A stretch of 64,000 nt of DNA from Cadophora sp. MPI-SDFR-AT-0126 (taxonomy: Eukaryota > Ascomycota > Leotiomycetes > Helotiales > Ploettnerulaceae): contig JAGMVK010000012.1 in assembly GCA_020747065.1 (NCBI GenBank), positions 1,860,001-1,924,000 of the forward strand. The letters are read 5' to 3'. Position 1 is the stretch's first letter. The number at the start of each line of letters is the position of its first letter. The position numbers and the translations under genes are program-made. This document shows positions 21,206 to 31,743 of the stretch, one piece after another. A model generated the notes under the pieces. That model saw only the letters and a list, made by a program, of their open reading frames with translations. It did not search any database and was not told the DNA's origin.

Positions 21206-21432
21206 TAGCATAGACCCTTGCTGATGTTGGCACCCGTCAAGTGAATGATTAAGGCTATTTGAAGAGTCACTCTTCGGATGGTGAATGCGTCTTACTCAGC
21301 ATCCAATAAAGATTGTTCTGCAAACTTTCACGGAGTCAATTGTTTTCATGGTTACAGGAGGCGAGTTGGTTGAATGCTTCAGCTTTCATGAGGATTATCT
21401 ATCAATCATAATAATCAGAAATCCTCATCTCA

Positions 21433-21822
21433 TCAGAAAATATGTGACGCTACCGGTTTTGTCCACGCGTAGACGGGAGGTGGTGACCGTCCTGTAGTTC
21501 TCATAGTTGATGAGTGGCGAGTAGAATCCGAAGCTAATTCTACGCGGGGGGCTGGAGCCTCCTCAGGAGGAGCGGTGTCTCCTTCACCACCACATTGACA
21601 GTGATAGTAGTGATGAACATAATGGTGAATTTCTTGGCGAGGTTGGGTCAATTCGCCATGCGAGGTCGATGAAACGGGGAGAGGTTGTCTTGGTTCCTCG
21701 AGGAATCTCCTGACGCAGTGGGAACAGACGCCGGGTCGGGGTACTTTGCCAGGGACAAGAGGATGTCGCGCCTGATACGACTGTGAGCGCGGTCTTCGAC
21801 ATGCGGCACAGATATGCTCCAT
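21433..21822 (-). CDS. Small cysteine/histidine-rich protein, 129 aa
   Basis: Begins MEHICAACRRPRSQ. Cys pairs CxxC (CAAC), CxxC (CSHC) and CQCGG, plus a His/Tyr-rich run (HHYVHHYYHCQC), could bind zinc as a ribbon-like module of about 75 residues. A Pro/Thr-rich tail follows. No named family recognised. It lies between a repeat array and the patatin gene, divergent from the latter. The call rests on composition and a clean ATG only. Confidence 0.45.
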   Translation of the reverse strand: MEHICAACRRPRSQSYQARHPLVPGKVPRPGVCSHCVRRFLEEPRQPLPVSSTSHGELTQPRQEIHHYVHHYYHCQCGGEGDTAPPEEAPAPRVELASDSTRHSSTMRTTGRSPPPVYAWTKPVASHIF

Positions 21823-22247
21823 GATTTGTATGTAGATCCAGGAGCGCTGGATATTTTAGCATGTCCCAATCGTCATAAAATGGAAAGGGAATATCTCACG
21901 TGTTTGTAGCATCGGTGATGGTTATGTTTGGGGCGTCGTCGAGTTACTTACTCCTGCAGAGACACGCGGCGACCGATTCTATAAGACTCTTCGATACTAC
22001 ACGGAAAATGATTGGGCAATTATTTCATGTTCCAGTTATTGGCACTTGTTGACTAAGCGTATGCCTCAACATCATGAAAAGAACAAAAAGTAAGAGTATG
22101 CCTGAATTTAGACCCGCTCAAATGTGACTTGCCTACTCAGGTATCAGGGGGTATATCCCATCCGTATAAGACAGGATCCCAACCTCCACAGTGAAGTGAA
22201 CATTTCATTTCCATCCTTTCTTCGAACAGCAGCTGGCCTGCTTCACT

Positions 22248-25200
22248 ATGAAACCGTGCAATCACAGCCACTGGCTTAGCCTGCACTCACATCACGGTGA
22301 AATCACCTTCACTCAGTCCGATCGGGCTGCCACACTCCTTCATAGTCTTCTTTATCTTGAATCTCAACGGCCTAGTCTATTTGTTCTTGTTGGAAATCGG
22401 TCCAAAGCGCGTGCGCTGAGAGAGTTGGTCTCGGCCAGTACCGGAAAACGGTCGGCTGGCAGACGAAGCTACGGTGAGATTCACCTTCACCTCGATCCAT
22501 CCGCTCCTTTCAGTGGCAGGCCGATTTTGTTCGCAGATGGTGATTTCCCAATCCAACAAAACATTAAGCCCTCCACGTCCGGGAAGTGTCACGAGGTTAC
22601 CCAGATACTTCTTCCAAAAACAAACCGTCTACCAAGCGAGACCTTACAGGCGGCTGCAGATAGCATCTATTTTCGGCTCTTGTTTCCTTTCACCGACGTC
22701 TTCTGCTTTTTTGCCCTCGACCTTGGGGGCCTACAGCCTATCGCTCGCAGGATTGCCGCCTGGTTAGACGGTGGCCACCCTCCGACCTTGCCTATTGTCG
22801 TGCCACCACAGATTATAATCGTGACGGAATCGTCAACGCCGGAGTTTCAAGAATCACAACTCTTGGAGCACTTCCTCCGATTACTCGCTCATGAGACGAG
22901 AACAGACACCTCAAAATATTTCGCGGCCATCCGCGTGGTAGCCCTGCTCCCAGATGGGCACATCTCGCCAACAGCCCGCCATAGAAAGCTGAAAGAATCG
23001 TTGATGATTGCGTCTGATCAGGTACGACTACAAAGACTTGAGACGGGTATGCTTTTCTCAGCGCAGCATTTCGCCGCTTTCTTGAGGCAAGCTTGCTCTT
23101 CCTTTGTAGAGGCTCTCAACGAGCCTTTTGATTTCATTAGGGCATCGCGCGTAGGCAACCCGCCGGCACTGGATCTCAAAGAGCATCTGACTAACCTCTT
23201 AACTAAAATCAACACCATTGACGAACTTAAAAACTTCGCTGTCCCTCTCATTGCTTCTAGCTTATTGCTGGACGGTTACCACCCCGACATGCATCGTGAG
23301 TTCACTGCCAGAAGGGTGAGTAGATCTAACGAGAATACAGTCTTCCGCCCTCGAGATGTGTTCCGATTGCTATACAAAGACGCTTGCATCCGAGCATGCA
23401 GGGACGGGATACACTTACAAGACCCAGCAATTCTGATCTTACCCTCGGGATCAATTAGGATGATCGAGGATAGTTTCTCGGAGCTTTTTGTGACGCTCAG
23501 CTCGCGACCAAGTAATAAAGCAGTAGATCTTCACCACCAGTTTTTTCTCGACTTGCACCACGACTGGAGGGCATTTCAATTGGATGGTACCTGCCTTACC
23601 TGCCTTCGCCGAACACCTCGGTACCGCCTACCCTGTGGGCACTGCATCTGTCTGAATTGCGTTCGCGATTTTGGGATACTCAATGAACATGACCCGTGGC
23701 TCTTGGAATTGGAGAGCTGCATCTTCTGTAACATCAGCACATCGGGCATGGTCATCAAGGATCTTCCCCCCACGGCTGGCCTTCGTCTCTTGACATTCGA
23801 TGGGGGTGGAGTGAGGGGTCTTGCTACTCTACAATACCTGCAGTGTCTTCAGGAAGAGATTGGCCTACCTTACCCAGTGCAAGAGAATTTCGATGTTGTT
23901 TTTGGCACAAGTATCGGCAAGCAATCTTCTACCCCCCGGGATTCGCAGCTAATCAGTTTCAGGTGGAATCATTGCGATAGGGCTATCGATATGCGGCTGG
24001 ACAATCGAGCAAGCCACAGAAAATCTCGAGCGCTACGCAGAATTAGCATTTCAACCTCGTTCTATATGGAACACCGACATCCCACTGGTCTCGCAGTTCT
24101 TACAAGTGATTGACTTCATAATTTCATACCTCGCAGACAGCCGCTACTCGGCAGACAACCTGGAAGCGGCCTTACGAGAAGCATTTGGTAGCAATCGGAG
24201 CCTGTTGGACTATTCGACTGCAACCAGAACCGGGACATGCGTCGGCGTACCGGTTACAACCATTCGCGACACGTCGATATGTGTCTTTACGAACTATAAC
24301 GGAGTTGGGACGAGGAGTCGCGATTGCGGTATGGCCCATGTTTGAGTTTTGTGTATCGACTGATAATAGATAGGTTACCATGTCTTCGGTCCAAGCGATG
24401 GCTCGTCGCGTGTCCCTTTGTGGGAGATGTAAGTTTCCATCGATCAGATATGAACTAGGCTGACATCAATACAGCGCCCGGTGTGGATCTGCCGCACCTT
24501 TGTAAGTATTTCCCCTCAACGAGGTGTCCTCGAAGCTGACCTACCAGTTATTTCAAACCAAAGCACATAACCGGACTGGGCACTTTCCAAGACGGTGGCT
24601 TGCGGGAGAATGATCCAGGAAATCTTGCCTTAGAAGAGGCGGCAGTTATACATCCGTCCATTGATGAGCCAAGTCTTGTGGTATCACTCGGAACAGGATC
24701 GTCTCGCCCCAGTGAGGTCCCACGCATGTCGCCGTCTCGCGGTATTCTACAGGATGGTTTTATCGCGAGATTACTGCGCGCATTTAAATTGTCTTTTGGT
24801 AGTATTCGTGGTCATAAATTCCGTAGCCGTCGACGCGAGGGCCGTAAGGAGCAATATTTTCGATTTGACATGGAGTTTGATGGACCGGAGCCTGCCTTAG
24901 ACGACACGACGAAGATGCAGGAACTGAAAGCGGCCGCTCGAGCTGCTATTCACGGATCTAAGGAGCTGAAACGACTTGCGCGTTGTGTTGTGGCGGAGTT
25001 GTTTGTTTTTGTGCTGGACCATGATCCGTCGAAGGAGAATGGAAAATATCTTTGCAAAGGGCGAATACTGTGTCGTCGGCGTGCTGACGACCCCGCATTC
25101 GATGTCCTGATGGAGCAGCTGTCCAAAAAGTCGATCAAATTTTTTGTCGAAGGTCATCCATTAGAAGGTTTGATCGACAATTCATGGTTGGATCCGAAGG

Positions 25201-25436
25201 GAAACTTCAGCAAAAGAGTCTCTATAGAGCTTGTCGACAGGCGATCTACTTTTACTATTCAACTGCGGGAAGGGAACATGGATCCTTGCAGTATCAGCGG
25301 TTCTCCATTTACAATCGATGGGCTCGTATCAGCCCAAGAGTTGAACGCACCCTTCGGAACATCGAATCATCGGAAGCGGATGAGGGTAGACTCAGCGGAT
25401 GTTTTGTGCAGGAAGCGTCAGCGTGTGAGACCCTGA
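22248..25436 (+). CDS. Patatin-like phospholipase with N-terminal NTPase-like region and RING-like zinc module (PLP), five exons, 1001 aa
   Basis: Exons are 22248-23916, 23963-24328, 24374-24428, 24475-24501 and 24548-25436; all phases close. Intron 1 (23917-23962) is GC-AG (GCAAGC..GCTAATC..TTTCAG); the others are GT-AG, 45-46 nt. Residues 1 to about 330 form an unassigned region with a VLVGNRSKAR segment. About 440-505 is a RING-like Cys/His cluster (CLTCLRR, PCGHCICLNC, CIFC). The patatin domain starts at LLTFDGGGVRGL (oxyanion motif), has the nucleophile in GTSIG (S555), a SAAPFYFKP block and catalytic Asp in FQDGG (D721). The C-terminus is basic (RKRMR, RKRQR). Patatins are Ser-Asp lipid acyl hydrolases. 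PLPs are one of the accessory classes of Starship transposons. Confidence 0.88.
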
Positions 25437-26954
25437 GGGCCACGATGTGAATGCGACGTACGTATCTCGGATTCTGATCTCCGGTCGTCACCTTTGAAGT
25501 AAACAACAATTCTCGCTTAGCGTCCCCGCCAGACCATTGAGGTTCAGGGCTCCCCCTACCAACCTCCAACTTCAACTTTTTCGCCACTTCGTCAACTTCA
25601 GCTCTTCTTTAACCTCCATTCTACTTAGCCTCGCATTCTGTCATTGTTGACATTGCCAGCAATACCGACGACAGCTGACGACGCGTCGCAGATAGAAGGT
25701 GTTTGAAGATCGAGGAAGCAAGTTGCGAAGGTAGAGATCGCGATCAAGGGGCGCGCCATCTACATTTTAATCCCTCAATCACGACCTGACACCTTCGCAG
25801 GCTTCCAAAGCATTCCATAACGCACCTTTAACGCCGTTAAACTTACAACGCACGTCGTCGACGCTCTGGCCAAAGTATCTTTGGAGGAGGAATGACCTTT
25901 CATAGCACCCGGCGCAAAGCAGGGCATATGCTAAAACTTATAGACCTTTCGCAGGATTGACACGCTCTTCTACGAAACGCTACTACGACGGCTAAGGAGG
26001 AGGGGAAGGCAGTGGGGAAGCGGAAAACGGTTGAGAAGGAGAAGGTGGAGGAGAAGCCGTAGAATTCCGAGGAGCTGAGAAAGTCCGGCGGGGTGACATA
26101 ATTCGGCCCAAACGCTCAAAGCATCTCGTTGTCAAGACACGTAGTTACTTTCCCGGCTGCTGTCGAGGTCATCTTGGCATAAGAAGATTGAATTGAGGGA
26201 GTGAGATGTGGTGAGATGTGGATGTGTGTGAAGCAGCGAGACGGCGACCCAAGCGTGATAAGATGAATATAGTCTGACAAGTTGTGGAAGAAAGAAAGAA
26301 GAGGAGACGAAAGAGGAGGGAGTATGAGGTATTTATGTATCTCGCAAGGTGCTGGCATGTTCTATGACCATCGAGTATTAGTGCCAACTCTATTGGGTGC
26401 AGGTAAGGCGTGACTTTCTTAAACGAACTACTGATTGACCAGATTTACTCGTCATGACTTTGGCTTCAATAGGGGGTGGGTAGTCGCCAAGTCTTACAGA
26501 GTGGCTCTTTGAGAAGGCCTTGCTCATGGCGTTTGGCGGTCCAGGCGAATACGCAAGCCCTTGCTGACATAAGCCAAACAAGCAAGCACAACTGAAGGCA
26601 TTCTGACCTGTCAAATGTCACCTGACATGGCTGCAACTCTAACCTTTGCACTGTACTGGCGTTTTGAGCTCAATTCGAGATGCATTGAGAGGAGGGCGCA
26701 TATCGCGGGGCCACACCTATTTCTTTTGGTGAATTCATGTTATGGGAAGCAGCTTCGGCTAGCACTTGCCAATTGTACTGAAGAGATTCATTCCTCGTTT
26801 GAGGGATCAGTCATCTCGAGCATGTCTATCCTTGGGGCTGAAGAAGCTGGAAGCTGAAAGCTGAAAAGGAAACTAAAGCCTCCAGGAATCCATCCCCTAT
26901 TTAAATGAATATTTCAATTCAAATTTTTTTTCATCTTATTTCTTCATCTGTGTA
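25437..26954. other. Intergenic, no confident gene
   Basis: Short frames on both strands lack domains or splice signals. CT-rich and AG-rich stretches at 25,985-26,060 and 26,180-26,340 look promoter-like. A possible short minus-strand start at 26172 (MTSTAAGK) has no convincing continuation. The segment just before 26,953 is probably the original upstream region of HET gene 2, displaced by the TIR element. Confidence 0.4.
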
Positions 26955-27395
26955 ACGTCCCTCCCCGCGTGCCGAGAAACCCTCCGTGCCGAGAAAAAAG
27001 AGAAGTACTTAGACTTTACGCAATTCAAATTCCACACCAACTTATAAATCTATTAAAAGAAGTGATCAGCCGTATTATATAACTATTTATTAGCCATTTC
27101 ACCCTTTCTGGAGTAAATTTTATATTCGCATTATCGCCCTTTCGCCTGATTAAAGCGAGGCTTCCGTTTAAGCTTCATTTCGAGTTCTTTGCCACAGCCA
27201 TACTGGCAGTCTTATATTGTCCCTTACGCACCTTAAAAGATCTTATCTGAGCTTCAGATCGATTATTTTTAATCCAAGACCATAATAAGCTTTCTGGCTG
27301 CTGTGGCGCGCGAACAGCTGCAGGGCCGCCACGCGGTTCGGTACTTCTGATCGACGGAACTAATGATTCTCGGCTGGAAGGGACTCACCCCGCAC
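26955..27395 (+). repeat. Left terminal inverted repeat of the NLR element
   Basis: Matches the reverse complement of about 31235-31684 throughout, for example CCACACCAACTTATAA versus CCACACCAGCTTATAA and GGTACTTCTGATCGAC in both. The terminal part contains two direct copies of CGTGCCGAGAAA. Identity by eye is about three quarters; many differences are C/T or G/A transitions. Confidence 0.8.
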
Positions 27396-27716
27396 TTCCT
27401 AAAAGGCTTTAACTTACTTCTATGTTCAGTAAATGGTTACTGCAAGACATCTTACCATTTCATAGAGCAAGCATGAGATGGAAAACTAATTATATTGTCC
27501 TTGCAAGGCGTGACTTTTTTCTTACATGGACGATATTATTTGAAAGTCACCATAATTCCGTCAGTTTGTTCTACAAGATTCTAGAAGCAAGTAGTCATCA
27601 AAATGCTATAAAGTCTTAAGCTCCCCTAGGACCCTCTATGAAATAGAGATTAAAGAAAAAGAGGCATCATATTAAAAGCTTTATATACTATACATAGGCA
27701 AATACCGTCATACTTT

Positions 27717-30700
27717 TCATATTAGTAGGTTCAGCCCTTGTCGAATCTGAAGAAATGATAATCTCCCTGACGAATGCCCCAAAACCACAACCCTGCCGCA
27801 TACAGCTTCACAAGTAGGTCGATAATTAGTAGGTAGCCAGAGATACCTAGCAGTACCTTCTACTAGCCATTCACCAGATACGTGTAAGGTCGGAATATGT
27901 TTGCTGTCGGGAGAGAAGGCCAGAGACGTGACCCCGTTAGTATGACCCTCGAGCGTCTGGAGCGGGGCTCCTGTCGCAGCGTCCCAGAGCCGCACTGTCT
28001 TGTCGTAAGAGCCCGACACGACCTGCTTGCCGTCGGGAGAGAAGGCCACAGACGTGACCCAGCCAGAGTGTCCCTCGAGCGTCTGGAGCGGGGCTCCTGT
28101 CGCAGCGTCCCAGAGCCGCACTGTCTTGTCGTAAGACCCCGACACGACCTGCTTGCCGTCGGGAGAGAAGGCTACGGACGTGACTGCACTAGAATGGCCC
28201 TCGAGTGCTTGAAGCATCGCAGTCCAATGTGCGTCTACTCTAGGTTTTCTCTGGATCCAAGACGGAATATATCTGTCGAACGTTTCTCGAACAATGCTCT
28301 TCTCTGGGGCAAAGACAAGAGCCGAACAATATGCTTGAAGAGGCGCCTGTTCAACAATTGATCGGCTGGATACGGCAAACCGCCTTCCATCATGTATGAA
28401 TGCATGTAACTTCGGACTTTCATCGAACTTATTCATTTTAGCAGAGTATTCCCTGAGATCATCCTCAAAATCGTAATATAACTTACCTGAATCCAGTTCT
28501 CGAGCTTCTGTATCATCACGACACCATCTGGCAAGCTTTTCATTAAGCTGAGCGCCTCAAGCCAGAACATATAAGTCGTTTTTAAAAATCGATGAACGGA
28601 GCCACCGTCCATAAGATCAATGGTAATGTTTCCTCTATTACAGTCAAGTAGATGGTCAACCCAGTAAAGGCACGAGTATTGCGCTGCCGCAAGTGGATCT
28701 GGAACTGGCGGCTCAACCATCTCAATCGGGAACCCTGGCGCGCGCAATCCGTATATGTCGCGTCGAAGCGTTTTCGACATAATCTCGAGCGATTTTGAGA
28801 ACATTGTGTAGATTACATCTGCCTTTCCAGATGGAAATACTCTATCAAATGCCTTTTCGAGCAAGAAGTCCTTTGCCGACTGATGGATGAAATACGTGCG
28901 ATTATCTCGTACAGTGAGGAATGAGCCGCATTTATTGACAACCTTCACGACTTTCTCAAGATTGGAAGAGATTTGCTGAGGAAGAACAGAGAGGGCTCCT
29001 ACTTCGAGGAGGTGGAGTGGGCGGTACGCAAGCGTTATGGTAGATAGGACGAGACGGCAGAACTCAGGGTCTTTGCGCTGCAGCTGTTCAACTTGACGTA
29101 GCATCCGATCGTAGAGCGGTTCTAGCTCGGGCGGCATGTCCTGAAGCACATCGAGCACGTCCCAGCTCTCTACGGGCTCAAGCTCCTTTAAGACAAGAGC
29201 CGCCCAGAGAAATGTCCCATTGGCCTTAGCATATATTTGACCTCGAACTATCTCCTGTAGCTCGCTGTCATCCTCAATAAGTCGTAGTTTGGAAACCTTG
29301 AAATCGATAAATACCTGGACAGCACGAGAAACATGCTTTTCGTTGAGCTCAAGGCTAAGCCTCATCTGCGTATGATCAAGTCTCAGCCGCGCCTCAATGT
29401 TGGGTTCGTTGCGGCTTGACACAATCCATTTCACGCGAGTAGATGTTGAGGCAGTTCGATTTATGAGATCCAAAAGCTGGTCAAGATTTGCTTTGCATTC
29501 ATCGAGCGCATCGATGATCAAATAGATGCTCGTCAAGCTTGGGTCTTGCAGAATGCTAGTGAAGATTTCAGATAATGCAACCCAGGCGTTTGGATCTTCG
29601 AAAAGGGCCTTGCCAGCGTGGTCGTACTTTTTCCGCACATGCGAGATGAGCAATGGTTGCTGGTCGATGAGCAGGTAGATAAGACCGCGGAGCGTGGCTG
29701 ACGCATTATCAATGCGGTCATCGGTAGCCTGGCAGAAGAAGTACGACAATAGTGTGGTTGCCTCTTTGTCTCTCAGCTTCGTCGAAGGGCTCATTTCATC
29801 GAGGATGCCGCTAATAAGCATCGTCTTGCCTTTACCAGGGTCACCCTTGATCCAGAGCAGCCGACTCTGTGTATCGTCGCGCCATTGCTGGAAATCGGGA
29901 TGTTCGAGGATCCATTGGTAAGAGCCTCGCAGCAACCCGCCCTTCGTGTCTTCAATCCGCTTCTTGTCCTCCCGGGGATCTGTTATCCGCAGGTCTTGTA
30001 TACAACTTTGGCTTTCAGGGTCGAGTAGATTCTGCTCGTCTTCTTTCAAAAAGTGATTAGCAGATGGCCAAAGATGAAGCGATTTGTCGGGTGTTCACCT
30101 GTCAGCGATTTCTGGATCTTCTTCTTCAGCCGTCTGAACGCATTCTCTTTTCCTTCGCTATAGATGAGCGACATATTGACATTGAAAATGCCCAGTAGTG
30201 AGTATGCTTTGTCTTCCTGGCGAAAAGTCTCACGACTTGCTGCCCACGATAATCGCTCATCAACGCTGAAATCAGACAAAGGGCTCCCTCGAAGAGCCCT
30301 GGCTGGAATGCCTGTTACCTCCCCGATGTGTCGTTCTAAGGAGACCTTATTGCCTAGCAGCTCTCCTTCTTTGGAGAAGAAGTCGACCGATACCGGCGCA
30401 ATGAGCTCTTGCAGAGTCCAGCCTCGTCTGAACCATTCACTTTTTCGAAATATCGATACCCAGTCCTCGTTGGACCCATCAGCCGGATCGGGTCGAGGTC
30501 GCGAAACATCTGGCAGATGAACGTAGCACTTGGTCGCATCCCGGTACCAGCGAAACATCGAGTTGATGGCTTCCTGAAGCTCGACAGCATTGGATTTATC
30601 GATACAGCAAGTGTCCACCCAGAAGTATTGCAGGCCATCACGCCTTGCCTGCTCTCCGCAGAACTGTATCTTGCCGTAGCCAGCCTTACCTTTGCTCGTG

Positions 30701-30837
30701 CCGTTTGTCAGATCCCTGAAAGTGACCTCTTCTGCTCCCCATCTGTGCGATAGTATAGCATACTTCTTGGGTACATCGCCCTCAAAGAACTCGGTCAGGC
30801 TGAAGTCGCCGTCTTTATTGTACTGTAGCAGACGCAT
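27717..30837 (-). CDS. HET-NACHT-WD40 NOD-like receptor (HET-E/D/R type), three exons, 1001 aa
   Basis: Exons are 30837-30099, 30042-28487 and 28427-27717; introns of 56 nt (GTGAAC..GCTAATC..TGAAAG) and 59 nt (GTAAGT..AATAAG) join in phase. Start is at MRLLQYN, the usual beginning of this HET class. The HET domain (about 1-200) has YAILSHRWG, FWVDTCCIDK and RRGWTLQELIAP. A DPREDKKRIEDTKGGLL linker leads to NACHT with Walker A GDPGKGKT (313-320) and a LIIDALDEC Walker B. WD40 repeats start near residue 839: two almost identical 42-residue units plus a partial third, then the family's C-terminal segment (WLVEGTARYLWLPTNYRPTC). STAND receptors of this class recognise non-self ligands via the WD40 and signal death via HET. 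HET-E has about ten repeats, so this is a contracted but intact allele-like form. Confidence 0.93.
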
Positions 30838-31234
30838 TATTCGACTAGGTTCGAGAATCGTGAAGAGGAGGGTTTTCGGAAGTAGTTGAGCCGTCGAGAT
30901 AGCATAGATGCGAAGGTTGAAGACTTCATGTTGGGGTGAGGCTGGCGCACTCAGCTGGGCGGCAGACTCGCGGCAACAGCATCGTCGTGCATAACTGGCA
31001 GCGCGCAAGACCGGCCCAGTTGCTCAGGATCACCGTCGGAATGCTGGAAATCATGAGCACAATAGATTCTTGTTGCTAAGACGGAAGCTAGAGAAGTCTG
31101 GGAATTGAGTGATTAAAAAAGAGGTTCAGGATACAGTCTACCTACGATCATCCACCTCTTGTCTAATTCTAGCCTTAAGTCTCAGGCTGGAATTTATTAA
31201 GCAGGCAAACGGCGAAACTAGGGCGAAATACCAA

Positions 31235-31684
31235 AGCTTTGCGGGAGGGCGGGGGTCCGCCTAGCCGAGAATCATTAGTTTTGTCGATCAGAAGTACCAA
31301 ACCGCCTAGTGGCCCTGCCATTGTTTGCGCACCACAGCAGCCACAAAGCTTATCAGGGTCTTGGACTAAAGAATAATTAATCTAAAGCTCGAATAAGGAC
31401 TTTTAAGATGTGTAAGGGACAACAAGAGATTGCCAGTATAGCTGTGGCAGAAAGTTCAAACTAAAGCCGAACAGACGCTTCTCGCGAATCAGGCGAATAG
31501 AGTGACAATGCAAATAAATAAAATTCTTCGGAAGGGGTCAAATGAGTAATAAACAGCTGTGTCATGCTACTGATCTTTCACTTTCTTAGACTTATAAGCT
31601 GGTGTGGAGTTTGACATGCTCAAAGTCAAAGTACCTATATCTTTTCTCGGCACGCAGGGTTTCTCGGCACGTAGGGAGGGACGT
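31235..31684 (-). repeat. Right terminal inverted repeat of the NLR element
   Basis: Inverted counterpart of 26955-27395. Relative to the left copy, several GG pairs read AA and CG pairs read TG or CA on the aligned strand (GACGGAACT versus GACAAAACT), which fits RIP-type or age-related transitions. The inner boundary near 31,235 is approximate. Confidence 0.8.
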
Positions 31685-31743
31685 TATCTCGATTCTTTTG
31701 CTTTTCATCTCTCCGAGCTGATTATTCTGATCGCAATTTTGCT

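Larger units (their letters stand above)
26955..31684. mobile_element. 4.73-kb TA-flanked element with ~440-bp terminal inverted repeats carrying a complete NLR gene
   Basis: The left end reads TA|ACGTCCCTCCCCGCGTGCC and the right end, reverse-complemented, TA|ACGTCCCTCCCTACGTGCC. Homology between the ends continues inward for about 440 bp with many substitutions. A TA dinucleotide flanks each end, as expected for Tc1/mariner-type insertion. The interior between the repeats is filled by one gene (27717-30837, minus strand); no transposase frame is present. The element is therefore non-autonomous if mobile. It ends 60 bp before the start codon of HET gene 2. The family assignment is inferred from the TA duplication and ACGT terminus only. 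Confidence 0.8.

Noticed and set aside
25650..26060. Possible histone-like fragments (VVDALAK; Lys/Glu-rich run)
   Set aside because: Matches are too short, broken by stops and in the wrong order to support a pseudogene call.
30046..31008. Treating the HET frame, NACHT frame and WD40 frame as three separate genes
   Set aside because: Intron signals and exact phases join them into one HET-NACHT-WD40 gene, the known architecture.
26955..31684. A transposase inside the TIR element
   Set aside because: No frame outside the NLR is long enough and no DDE/DDD motif was seen.
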